DNA from: Kordia antarctica
Lineage (GTDB): Bacteria; Bacteroidota; Bacteroidia; Flavobacteriales; Flavobacteriaceae
Reading direction: 5' to 3'
Length of the DNA stretch: 64,000 bases
Assembly: GCF_009901525.1 (NCBI RefSeq)
Contig: NZ_CP019288.1
Coordinates: 3,315,501 to 3,379,500, forward strand
Part shown: positions 53,713 through 61,962 of the stretch, in pieces
Layout of the letters: every line of letters begins with the position of its first letter
How positions within the stretch are numbered: the stretch's first letter is position 1
Notes under the pieces: model-generated
What the model was told of the DNA's origin: nothing
Seen by the model: only the letters and a program-made list of their open reading frames with translations
Database searches by the model: none
Position numbers and translations under genes: made by a program

Positions 53713-54720
53713 TTATTCTTCTTCTTTAATACTATTAATTCTATCATTTAACTTTTGCAACTTCTTTATAAGCTCTTCGAAAGATTCAGTTTCTCCATAA
53801 AACATACTTTCTTTCATAGCTGAATAGTCTTTTTCATATTCCCCTATAATTTCTTTTGGCGGAATAAAATTTAAAGTTTTATGATTGTGTGTATTATAAT
53901 CTACCCACGAGATTCTAGTTAATTTACTTCTGTGATTTATGATTGTATTGTATAATTCTTCATTATTAATAGCTTCTTCTAAATACTCGGTGTCCATAAG
54001 TCTAGAAATATCATACAAATGCCTTGTCATTCGTTCGCTTCGAATTTTCCTTTCCTTTGGTTTTTGAAATTCTTCATGTAACAAGAACATTTTTTCAATT
54101 AAAGTTCTAGTTGGTATAACTGTAGGTACAACTATTGGTTTGTCAACAAACTTATGTTTAGGATAAACTGTTCTAATCAATGAAGACAATTCTCTATTTT
54201 CAAAAGGTTCTATTAATGATCTAGAACTGATTTCAATAAGTATTCTTGGTTGAAGATACTCTTGTTTTTCTACTAAAGAATTATATTTTAATTCTATGGC
54301 TAACGGATCTGTATCTGATTCTTCAAATTCTGTCACGTTTAACTCAAATTCTTTTACTCCGTTTTTCAAAAGAGCTTTTTTTAGAAGTTTAGGGAATTTC
54401 TGGTCTACATATTTACAAGATGCTTTTCTAAGGTTTTTAACTTGAGATCGATTCAAATCGCCTTTAAAATCAAAGAAAGATCTATTTATAGCTAAATCAA
54501 TGTCCTCAGAAAATCGCTCTATTATTCCCCAAGCTTTACTTAAGGAAGTTCCACCTTTAAACACTATGTGTTTAGCTATTTCAGTAGAAAATATAGCCTG
54601 TAATGCTATCATTACCCACAAATCTTTTTCTACTACTACTGGAAGTAATCCTGTTTTTGAACTTACTTGATTTATTATTTCTTTTCGATATTCTTCGGAT
54701 AGATTAAACCAGTTTTCCAT
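53713..54720 (-). CDS. Nucleotidyltransferase toxin, AbiEii/AbiGii family
   Basis: A 335-residue protein. Its nucleotidyltransferase motif is FKGGTSLSKAWGI at about 54-66, followed by ERFSEDIDLAINR (69-81), the conserved GGTxxxK plus ED(I/L)D of the family (metal-binding acids in EDID). The later IPTRTLIEKMFLLHEEF and RMTRHLYDISRL segments also match AbiEii-type proteins. AbiEii toxins are thought to act by transferring nucleotides and help abort phage infection. It comes after its partner gene with a 1-base gap and shares one promoter. Confidence 0.88.
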   Translation of the reverse strand: MENWFNLSEEYRKEIINQVSSKTGLLPVVVEKDLWVMIALQAIFSTEIAKHIVFKGGTSLSKAWGIIERFSEDIDLAINRSFFDFKGDLNRSQVKNLRKASCKYVDQKFPKLLKKALLKNGVKEFELNVTEFEESDTDPLAIELKYNSLVEKQEYLQPRILIEISSRSLIEPFENRELSSLIRTVYPKHKFVDKPIVVPTVIPTRTLIEKMFLLHEEFQKPKERKIRSERMTRHLYDISRLMDTEYLEEAINNEELYNTIINHRSKLTRISWVDYNTHNHKTLNFIPPKEIIGEYEKDYSAMKESMFYGETESFEELIKKLQKLNDRINSIKEEE

Positions 54721-54721
54721 A

Positions 54722-55324
54722 TTATTTTTTTAATATACTTTCTACTATTTCAGCGATCCAAACAGGAGCAAGTTTCATGTCATTTTTTACATCCTTAATC
54801 TCAACTTTTTTTAAAATATTTTTAATCTTCTCAATGATTGTAGCATCTATATTTTCTTTCCCAAGTTCTCTAAGAGCCTGAATAATTAATACATTCGTTT
54901 CGTTTTTTGCAGAAAGTAATTTAGGTGAAGCTATTTTAAATTTGATTGTTCTATTCTTAATTTTAATTGTTCTTGGAGTTCCATCTGTCAAATAAACCAC
55001 ATTCATAGGCACTTGAGTAGACAATCCTAATTTATTAAGCGCATTAATTCCAGTTGGAATAATTCTAGCTTTATCTCTTTTAGAAATTGCTAATGCTATT
55101 TGTTCAAGAGTAGGTTGAAGAATCCCTAATAATTCATGGTTTTTTGGATATAGATAAATTCCTTTAGCGAGCCTTACTAGTCTTCCTTTATCTTCTAATC
55201 TATTTAAAGCTTGTCTTACAGCAGTAGATGATCCAAATTCTGAAAAACTTGATGGGAAAAATATTTTTCCACGCTTATAATTTGATATTGCTTTTTTTAT
55301 ACTATTTATAACTGATTCAGACAT
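54722..55324 (-). CDS. AbiEi-type antitoxin/regulator (DUF6088-like)
   Basis: A 200-residue protein. An N-terminal winged-helix segment, FGSSTAVRQALNRLEDKGRL, is followed by VRLAKGIYLYPKNHELLGIL, the classic opening of the AbiEi/DUF6088 family, and then PTGINALNKLGLSTQVP and YLTDGTPRTIKI, typical of the AbiEi central domain. It neutralises the neighbouring AbiEii-type toxin by regulation rather than tight binding, as known for type IV pairs. It is expected to bind the palindrome at 55339-55371 and repress its own operon. Confidence 0.85.
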   Translation of the reverse strand: MSESVINSIKKAISNYKRGKIFFPSSFSEFGSSTAVRQALNRLEDKGRLVRLAKGIYLYPKNHELLGILQPTLEQIALAISKRDKARIIPTGINALNKLGLSTQVPMNVVYLTDGTPRTIKIKNRTIKFKIASPKLLSAKNETNVLIIQALRELGKENIDATIIEKIKNILKKVEIKDVKNDMKLAPVWIAEIVESILKK

Positions 55325-55338
55325 TTTTTTAGAATAAA

Positions 55339-55371
55339 TATGTCACAAATATAATGAATAATTGTGACATA
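55339..55371 (-). promoter_or_regulatory. abiE operator palindrome and promoter
   Basis: The inverted repeat TATGTCACAA (55339-55348) and TTGTGACATA (55362-55371), 10-base perfect arms with a 13-base spacer. A minus-strand -7 box, TATATTTG (55346-55353), overlaps the arm closest to the gene, 21 bases before the AbiEi start. Binding would block polymerase, a standard design for AbiEi autoregulation. Confidence 0.75.
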
Positions 55372-55420
55372 ATAATATTTTATTTATTGAAGAAGTGATC
55401 TTTTAGATAGTATAAGAAAA

Positions 55421-58021
55421 TCAAAAATCAACCCGAAAAACCAAATTCGGCGTTAAGCCTAACGAAAATTTATCAACGGTTTGCAAACGAAATTGAATAT
55501 CATTATCTTGATTTAAGAAAGCTCTTATTTCATAATAACGCTCTAGTAGATTTTTACGATCGTAGATATTGAGTAATGAAAAACCTATTTTTCCTTTCCA
55601 ATTGTGCTTTTTGTCAAAATTGAATGTGTACGTTCCCGAAAAATCCAAGCGATGATAATCAGGAATGCGCGTACTATTCGTTTCTCCGATAAACACGAAT
55701 AAGTCTCCGTTGGTTTGCGTTTCCGATGTTACAGGCGTATATGGCGTTCCTGTACGGTAATTCCAACCTAAAGAAAATTTAAAATTATTCAGCGTATACG
55801 AATGCGCCCAACGGAAATAATGGCGAATGTCATAATTCCCCGGAAAAGTAAGTCCGTTGTTGATTTTGGAGAATTCAAATTTATTGTCTGTGTACGAATA
55901 ACTCATCCACGTTTGGTAATCATTGATCGTTTTTTCAATGAGAATATCAACGCCATATATTTGACTTTTTCCTTCCGAAAAGGTTTCTAAAACACTCGTA
56001 TTTCCAAAACTCCTATTAAAGGAAGTCAATCCACTAATGTTTTTGTAATAACCGTCTACATCAACACGCCAACCTTTTTTGTTAAATACAACTCCTGTGG
56101 AAATTTGCCTGCTTTTCAATACAGGAAATTCATCGCCATTCGCAATTGCCCAAACTTGATTTTCCAATCCAAAATTTGAGGTATTAAATTCCAATATCTG
56201 ACTTACCGCTTGGTGTTTTAATTCCGCAGAGAAATTTACGCTAAAAAGCGAATTTAACTTTTTTTCAACGTATAATCTTGGTTCAAAAAACATACTTTTT
56301 GCGGTACTGAAATAATTGACACGCACACCTGCATTAATGATGACTTCATTTTGGTCGTTGTACTTATAAGATGAATATAGTGCGTGCGAATTGTTGATAC
56401 TTTCCTCAGAAGCCGCATAAGTAGTTACGCCATCTTCTGTTCCTTGAAAACCTGAAAAGCCAAATGAAACATCGTTAGATGAGAATTGATACCCTGATTC
56501 TAAACTACGTTTTTCATCTATTTTTAAGGATGTATCATAAGAAAATCCGATGTCTTTTATTTTATTTCGTTTTTGATCTTGTTCAGTAATTGATACAATA
56601 TTTCCTCTGAATGTTCCCAAATAATCAAAGTCAAATCGTGAATAATAAGCACTTAGCGTATGCGAAAAATTAGCATTCCATGTACGTTTCCAAAAACCAC
56701 TAAAACCTGAGTTTCGAATGCTAAGTTGATCACGAGATGTTTCTTCAAATAGCGCTATTTTAGATCTGAAATCGAGTTCGTTTTTGGTGCGCAAATTACT
56801 AATCATGATGTTGTCTTTATCAGAAAGTTTCCCAATTAGTTTTATGGTATAATCTGTAAAATAGAACCTGTTTTCCGTTTCTGAAAATACGTTTTCTATA
56901 ATTTCTTCGCTTTTTGTAATCTTGGTATTTTGAAAAACACGTTCTGAAAAATTGTTATAGGTAAATGTTTCCCATACGTCTGTAAATGCACGACGTGCCG
57001 AAACCATGACGCCGAATTTTTTCCCAACAGGGATTTTTAAATACGCATCGGCATGTGTCATATTAAAACCAAATCCGCCTGATAATTTTTCAGGAACTTT
57101 TGTATCCGTTTGAATGTCGATTACTCCCGAAATACGATCGCCATAACGTGTTGCTGTTCCACTTTTGTAGATGGAAACTTCTTCTATTACATATGGATTG
57201 AATGCTGAAATAAGTCCGAAAAAATGACCTGAATGATACATTTTGATTCCGTCCCACAAAATTAAATTTTGGTCAGGCGTTCCACCACGAATGAATAATC
57301 CTGAAGCAGTTTCGTTTGGACTTTGAATACCTGGCAAGAGTTGTATACTTTGCAAAACGTCAGGTTCTGTAAGTCCTGGAAGAATGCCCAATTTTGATGG
57401 CGAAAGCGATAATGCGCCATCTGTTTGTTTGTCGATTCCGGAAGTTAAATAGTTGCTGATTAATACAGTTTCTAAATCATATTGATCGGCAATCATTGCA
57501 ATTGTTATACATGGTTTTACTTGTAATTCTTTGGCTACAAAACGCCTTGTTTTGTAACCTAAAAAGCGAATTTCAATGGTATCAGAAGGAAATGCCAAGA
57601 AAAGTTCAAATGATCCGTTAGTATTTGTAACTGTTCCTTTAAATTGCGTTTTGTTCACAACAGAAGCTTCTATGATTGGTTGTTGATTTTGAGCATCAAC
57701 CAAAACGCCACAAATTTGTATTTTTCCTTCTTGTGACTGGTTTCGAATGATGTAATAGCGTTCATTTACTTTTTCAAACACAATAGAAGCTTGTTCTTGT
57801 AAACGCTGAAAAACAGTGTTTAAAGTTGCGTCTTTGAGTTTTAACGTAATTATTTTGTCGTTGGCTAATTCTGCTCGGTACGAAAATTTTATGTTGTATG
57901 CTTTTTCTACCGCTGTTAAGACATTTTGTAGTGGTTCTTTTTCAAACGAGAGTGACACATCATTTTGGGCAAACAATGTATTTGTGATGAACAGTAAGAC
58001 AACACTTATAACACTTCTCAT
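55421..58021 (-). CDS. TonB-dependent outer-membrane receptor with STN domain
   Basis: An 866-residue protein. A signal peptide (MRSVISVVLLFITNTLFAQN) precedes an STN domain (about 25-95, SFEKEPLQNVLTAVEKAYNI). Next is a carboxypeptidase-regulatory-like domain (IQICGVLVDAQNQQPIIEA), then a plug (ILPGLTEPDVLQSIQLLPG, FIRGGTPDQNLILWDG, YGDRISGVIDIQTD) and a C-terminal beta-barrel. STN is the part that senses cognate sigma/anti-sigma systems, and here FecR and the ECF sigma gene lie just upstream on the same strand. It imports an unknown ligand across the outer membrane, with energy from TonB, and signals its own gene. No SusD gene follows. Confidence 0.9.
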   Translation of the reverse strand: MRSVISVVLLFITNTLFAQNDVSLSFEKEPLQNVLTAVEKAYNIKFSYRAELANDKIITLKLKDATLNTVFQRLQEQASIVFEKVNERYYIIRNQSQEGKIQICGVLVDAQNQQPIIEASVVNKTQFKGTVTNTNGSFELFLAFPSDTIEIRFLGYKTRRFVAKELQVKPCITIAMIADQYDLETVLISNYLTSGIDKQTDGALSLSPSKLGILPGLTEPDVLQSIQLLPGIQSPNETASGLFIRGGTPDQNLILWDGIKMYHSGHFFGLISAFNPYVIEEVSIYKSGTATRYGDRISGVIDIQTDTKVPEKLSGGFGFNMTHADAYLKIPVGKKFGVMVSARRAFTDVWETFTYNNFSERVFQNTKITKSEEIIENVFSETENRFYFTDYTIKLIGKLSDKDNIMISNLRTKNELDFRSKIALFEETSRDQLSIRNSGFSGFWKRTWNANFSHTLSAYYSRFDFDYLGTFRGNIVSITEQDQKRNKIKDIGFSYDTSLKIDEKRSLESGYQFSSNDVSFGFSGFQGTEDGVTTYAASEESINNSHALYSSYKYNDQNEVIINAGVRVNYFSTAKSMFFEPRLYVEKKLNSLFSVNFSAELKHQAVSQILEFNTSNFGLENQVWAIANGDEFPVLKSRQISTGVVFNKKGWRVDVDGYYKNISGLTSFNRSFGNTSVLETFSEGKSQIYGVDILIEKTINDYQTWMSYSYTDNKFEFSKINNGLTFPGNYDIRHYFRWAHSYTLNNFKFSLGWNYRTGTPYTPVTSETQTNGDLFVFIGETNSTRIPDYHRLDFSGTYTFNFDKKHNWKGKIGFSLLNIYDRKNLLERYYEIRAFLNQDNDIQFRLQTVDKFSLGLTPNLVFRVDF

Positions 58022-58078
58022 ATACGTAACGGTAAAATTCTAGTGTACGAATCCTTTTTCGTCGTAAAAAAAGTCCGA

Positions 58079-58996
58079 TTATTTCGCTTTCTTAAGGATG
58101 ATTGTTTTTCCGTCCTTAAAAGTATATGAAATTTCCATAGGAACAAAAACTGTTCTTAAGGCAAGTTTTAAATTTTTGTGTGAAAAAGTTCCTGTAAAGC
58201 GTTCCGAAATGTTTATATTTTCAGTGATAAATTGCACTTGATATTGATCTTCCAAAGCTGTAATTACATGTTTTATAGGCATTTCTCTAAAATTGCTTTC
58301 GCCTTCTCTCCAAGTTAAATTGTTTACATCAAAGTTCCAAGAAGCAGTTTTTCCTTCAATAAGAGAAAATGCATTTCCTTGTGTTAATAGTGCCGTTTTT
58401 TGTGTTTTAGATGCAACTTGTACTTTTCCTGCGTGACATTTTACTTCAAATATTCCATCTGCGGAAAGCACATTAAATTGTGTTCCAAGTACTTCAACCG
58501 TTCCAGAAGTTGTAGTTACGGTAAATTTTTCGCCTTTTTTTACTTTGAAATATGCTTCTCCTTTTAAAGAAACAGTTCTATTAGTATCCCAAGAATTTTT
58601 AGTGAATGTTAGTGAAGATTTTGCATTTAATATTGCTTCTGAACCATCTGGCAATAGAACCGTTTGTTGATTTCCAAAGCCAGTTTCAACTGTTTCGCCA
58701 GACGTAAAATACATGTATGAGAATCCAACAAATAAAAGTACAACGGCAGCGGCAGCGTATATCCACGAAGTATTCAATTTTCTTGTTTTTGACGCAGTAA
58801 CTTGCTGTTTTTGTTGAATAGATTTCAACGTAGCTTGCTTATCAAATGAAGGCGCTTCTAATTGATCGGCACTTTCAATGATTTGCAGATAGTCGTGATA
58901 CTCCGCAGAATTTTCAAAACGTAGTTTTTCTTCTGCATTGAGATCGTCGGCTAGCCATCTTGCTAAAAACGTATCATCATATTTTTCTTCCATCAT
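58079..58996 (-). CDS. FecR-family anti-sigma factor
   Basis: A 305-residue protein with one membrane helix near residues 80-100 (WIYAAAAVVLLFVGFSYMYF). The cytosolic N-terminal part would bind the sigma factor. The periplasmic half carries the FecR domain (VLLPDGSEAILNAKSSLTFT, then RTVSLKGEAYFKVKKGEKF and VLGTQFNV) and a C-terminal STN-interacting part (NNLTWREGESNFREMPIKHV). It relays the receptor signal to the sigma factor. It lies 57 bases before the receptor gene and 53 after the sigma gene. Confidence 0.9.
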   Translation of the reverse strand: MMEEKYDDTFLARWLADDLNAEEKLRFENSAEYHDYLQIIESADQLEAPSFDKQATLKSIQQKQQVTASKTRKLNTSWIYAAAAVVLLFVGFSYMYFTSGETVETGFGNQQTVLLPDGSEAILNAKSSLTFTKNSWDTNRTVSLKGEAYFKVKKGEKFTVTTTSGTVEVLGTQFNVLSADGIFEVKCHAGKVQVASKTQKTALLTQGNAFSLIEGKTASWNFDVNNLTWREGESNFREMPIKHVITALEDQYQVQFITENINISERFTGTFSHKNLKLALRTVFVPMEISYTFKDGKTIILKKAK

Positions 58997-59049
58997 TCTC
59001 CTTTGATTCGATTATTAAACAGTTTTCAACTAAAATACCCTACTTTTTT

Positions 59050-59562
59050 TTAAATATTTCCTATTTCTTTTCGCAACAGAATTAATGCTTTGTGCATTCT
59101 TTTTTCCACTGCTTTTACAGAAAGTCCAATGATTTCTGCAATTTCAGCATAGGTTTTTTTGTCAATTCTGTTGAGTAAAAAGACTTCGCGTTGTCCGTCG
59201 GGCAGTTTTGCAATGGTTCGTTGTAGCTTTTCTTGAAATTCTTTATGGCGCAATACAAATTCGGGCGTTTCGTTGGAAACTCTGCTCGGCGTTTGTTGTT
59301 TGTATTTTAAAACCACTTTTTGATGTGCTACTTCATTTAGAAACATATTGTTGGCAACTGTATATAAATACGATTTGGCTTTCGTAAAAATCACTTTTGC
59401 ACAATTTTTCCAGAGTTTTATAAATGCATCTTGAACAATATCTTCCGCTTGCTGTTCACTACCACATTTGTAATACACAAAATTCCGAAGTGTTTCGGAA
59501 TGCGCATTAAATATGCTTTCATAGTGTTTGGTTTCACAAACAGATTTATCTTCTGGAGACAT
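59050..59562 (-). CDS. ECF sigma-70 factor
   Basis: A 170-residue ECF sigma factor. Region 2 is visible as FNAHSETLRNFVYYKCGSEQQ, then AEDIVQDAFIKLWKN and SYLYTVANNMFLNEV. Region 4 is TIAKLPDGQREVFLLNRIDK with TYAEIAEIIGLSVKAVEKRM. It directs RNA polymerase to the receptor operon when released by the FecR protein. It is the first gene of the sigma-FecR-TonB receptor operon; a TAGTTTTG box lies at 59590-59597. Confidence 0.92.
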   Translation of the reverse strand: MSPEDKSVCETKHYESIFNAHSETLRNFVYYKCGSEQQAEDIVQDAFIKLWKNCAKVIFTKAKSYLYTVANNMFLNEVAHQKVVLKYKQQTPSRVSNETPEFVLRHKEFQEKLQRTIAKLPDGQREVFLLNRIDKKTYAEIAEIIGLSVKAVEKRMHKALILLRKEIGNI

Positions 59563-59589
59563 TAATTTTTAATTGTTTATTTGAATTTC

Positions 59590-59597
59590 CAAAACTA
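59590..59597 (-). promoter_or_regulatory. Putative -7 box of the sigma/FecR/TonB operon
   Basis: TAGTTTTG on the minus strand fits TAnnTTTG, 27 bases before the sigma gene. The -33 region is TTTC rather than TTG. Motif match only. Confidence 0.4.
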
Positions 59598-59855
59598 CGT
59601 AATTTTATTTTTAATGAAATCCTTGTTATACTTCATGAAAAAAGGGAAATAATAGACAATTCTTGATCTTTTTAACACTTTAATTTCAGATTTTTTGTTT
59701 TTTTTCAAAATAATGGTAGGGTATTTTCCAAGTATCCTGTTTTATTATCAAACTTAACGAAAGTTATTATTTGTTAGGAAAGTTGAATATTTCGGAATAC
59801 ACATATAAAAATAATAAGTTCAATTGAGTCGGTTTTTTATTAGTTGAAAATAAGT

Positions 59856-59905
59856 GGCAGCAAAGCTATTGAGACCGAGGCTAAAGTCTTTGTTGCCCTT
59901 TTTTT
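59856..59905 (+). terminator. Hairpin with T-run in the gap, possible small RNA terminator
   Basis: The arms GGCAGCAAAG and CTTTGTTGCC pair over 10 positions (one G-U) around a 22-base loop with a small inner stem, then seven T. No coding gene lies upstream on this strand, so it could end a short, uncharacterised RNA starting near 59780-59830. Confidence 0.6.
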
Positions 59906-59942
59906 AACTGTACATAAAATTATAGGTTGGGAAAAGAATGCT

Positions 59943-60023
59943 ATGAAAAAGAAAGGCAACTGTTTCGGTAGTTGTTTCAAAGAATTCGGGAAAAAGAAAA
60001 TACATCTCAAACCTATTTACTAG
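59943..60023 (+). CDS. Possible small ORF, 26 residues with two cysteines
   Basis: It encodes a lysine-rich peptide, MKKKGNCFGSCFKEFGKKK plus seven residues, with a CFGSC pair. It lies between the terminators at 59856-59905 and 60033-60066, only 10 bases before the second. No promoter, ribosome site or family was recognised. It could be a real small peptide or a chance frame in a non-coding RNA. The surrounding 59563-60173 gap otherwise holds only the sigma promoter and AT-rich sequence. Confidence 0.3.
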   Translation: MKKKGNCFGSCFKEFGKKKIHLKPIY

Positions 60024-60032
60024 TTTTTCTTC

Positions 60033-60066
60033 CCTCGGTAATGTCTGACTTTACCGAGGTTTTTTT
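60033..60066 (+). terminator. Rho-independent terminator downstream of the small ORF
   Basis: The perfect arms CCTCGGTAA and TTACCGAGG enclose a 9-base loop, followed by seven T. This is a strong plus-strand terminator without a larger gene upstream, so a short transcript probably ends here. Confidence 0.85.
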
Positions 60067-60173
60067 GTGCCTTATTTTTTAAATTTCTATACTTTTATTC
60101 AGTTTGTATTTGCTAAATTGGTAGTATAAAACATATAATACCAAATATGTTGGCAATAATTAAATAAACTACA

Positions 60174-60977
60174 TTGATACGATTTCTGCTTTTACTATTT
60201 ACAATAGTATTCTTTACAAATTGTAATAAGAATAACAACGATACTATTGAGAAATTAAAAACTGAGATACAATTTATCGGAGGTTATAGGTATTTTGAAA
60301 CGCCAAATATTGATATAGAAAGTTTAAGTCAGAATACTGCTAAAAATTTAACCGATTTACTTTCTAAAAAAGAACTCACAGCATCAGAAGTTGATTCTTT
60401 AGGTTTGGAACTTGCAATTACTTCACTCGAAAATAATTCATTGAAAATATATAATTTTGGCTATGATTGTGGAGGAACTAGAGGTTTTATAACGCATCCT
60501 GTTGTGCAGTGGAAAAACAATCAAAACAAGCTGTTTTCATATAATTTTTCAAAGGATATTAATTGTAGTTTTTATGAAATTCATCAACTAAATCATCCTT
60601 CAAAACAATTATTTTTATTGATTGGGCAAGAGCGAGGAAGTGGCGCTTGTCTGCAAAATATTGTGTATTGCTTAGAAATTAAAGATGATGATTTAATCGT
60701 TGATAATCCATTTTTTATAAACCGACCCTATATTAATCTTTGTAATGTTGTATTTGATTTTAACCAAGATACGCAAGAATTAATAGGTAATGAAGATTAT
60801 AATGGAGCCAATAATCTCATATACGCTGTAAAAGGTCAAGGGAAATATTCAGACTCTGAAAAAGATAATGAAAAACTAATTGAGTTGTTGAATGGAATAC
60901 TATTTATAGAAGAAGAACTTAATGTGATTAATTTATCATTTAATGGTTCACGTTTTATAAAAATTAACGGCTACTAA
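60174..60977 (+). CDS. Lipoprotein of unknown function (TTG start)
   Basis: A 267-residue protein. It starts at a TTG codon (60174), giving MIRFLLLLFTIVFFTNC, a lipoprotein signal with Cys17; no ATG fits the signal. The mature part includes NFGYDCGGTRGFITHPVVQW and LLIGQERGSGACLQNIVYCL, with several Cys residues that could form a disulfide. No known family was recognised. It stands alone with a terminator-like stem downstream. Likely an envelope protein. Confidence 0.6.
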   Translation: MIRFLLLLFTIVFFTNCNKNNNDTIEKLKTEIQFIGGYRYFETPNIDIESLSQNTAKNLTDLLSKKELTASEVDSLGLELAITSLENNSLKIYNFGYDCGGTRGFITHPVVQWKNNQNKLFSYNFSKDINCSFYEIHQLNHPSKQLFLLIGQERGSGACLQNIVYCLEIKDDDLIVDNPFFINRPYINLCNVVFDFNQDTQELIGNEDYNGANNLIYAVKGQGKYSDSEKDNEKLIELLNGILFIEEELNVINLSFNGSRFIKINGY

Positions 60978-60983
60978 AAACAT

Positions 60984-61030
60984 ATATGGTTAATTCCAGA
61001 TCGATTATTTAGACTTGAAATTAACCATAT
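60984..61030. terminator. Probable bidirectional terminator
   Basis: The perfect arms ATATGGTTAATT (60984-60995) and AATTAACCATAT (61019-61030) enclose a 23-base loop. It sits between the converging 60174-60977 and 61110-61961 genes. The T/A runs are short, so strength is uncertain. Confidence 0.5.
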
Positions 61031-61109
61031 TTATTAAATTCTGAATTGGTGATTTTATAAATAAATTACATCAGATTGAGTGAAATTCTGAAATAATTTT
61101 GTATCGAAA

Positions 61110-61961
61110 TCACTGAAACGTATAATCAACCTGATCAAATTCTGTGACTCTGAAATACCCAAACGCATAGTTTGATTCGTCAGTTACGTTGACACAGTTT
61201 CCTTTGATTTCGGCTGGAATTGATGCAAATGGATTTCCAGCAGAATCATATTGTTCCGATAGTAAAGAAATGTAATTGTAATACCGTTGCGAGATTCCGT
61301 ATAGTTTTATATTCACTATATCGCCAGGATTAAATTCTTCTAGTTCGTTTTCATCGTCTCTTCCTTTTTCGAAAAATTCTTCTTGCTCATTTCCGTTTGT
61401 AAATTCGTCCGATTGTGCTTCTAATGACGCAAATAAATCACTTTCTTCTTTGATTCGGAACATGTAATAGTTGTCTTCATTTACAGGATCATCAAAAAAT
61501 ATAGAAACATCTAATACTTCATCGTCAAATCCGCCTTCCAAAGATTGTGTTACTGCATTAATTGGCGAAACTGGTAGTAAGTTTTCTGTTGCCGTATACG
61601 TTTCTCCGTTGTGAATTACTTCTAATGTATAAGAATCATTCAACACAGGAATAAAGTTATTGATTGTATATGTTCCATCGTTTTGATCTGTAAAGTTAAA
61701 AACTGCATTGGAATTGTTGTTCGTCACTTTTACAGAAGCACCAATGACACTTGTATTTAATGTTGTTTGAAAATACGGCGTTGATGTACTTATTTTTATG
61801 GTTTGATTGTTTCCAGAAGTTCCTTTTTCCCAATCTAAAGAAGCTTCAATTACTAAACGTGGCTCAGCTTCAGGAACATCGACATCTATTTTGTCATCAC
61901 ACGAAATAAACGTGATGAAAACGGCTAAAATTACGGAGAGTTTTATATATTTTTTCATCAT
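61110..61961 (-). CDS. DUF4249 domain lipoprotein
   Basis: A 283-residue protein from the ATG at 61961, with signal MMKKYIKLSVILAVFITFISC (Cys21, or 20 from the next ATG). The rest fits DUF4249: an Ig-like segment KISTSTPYFQTTLNTSVIGA, then NYYMFRIKEESDLFASLE, and YGISQRYYNYISLLSEQY near the end. Such proteins are found with TonB receptors in Bacteroidota and are probably surface partners. The TonB receptor gene stops one base before the start, so they form an operon. Confidence 0.82.
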   Translation of the reverse strand: MMKKYIKLSVILAVFITFISCDDKIDVDVPEAEPRLVIEASLDWEKGTSGNNQTIKISTSTPYFQTTLNTSVIGASVKVTNNNSNAVFNFTDQNDGTYTINNFIPVLNDSYTLEVIHNGETYTATENLLPVSPINAVTQSLEGGFDDEVLDVSIFFDDPVNEDNYYMFRIKEESDLFASLEAQSDEFTNGNEQEEFFEKGRDDENELEEFNPGDIVNIKLYGISQRYYNYISLLSEQYDSAGNPFASIPAEIKGNCVNVTDESNYAFGYFRVTEFDQVDYTFQ

Positions 61962-61962
61962 T

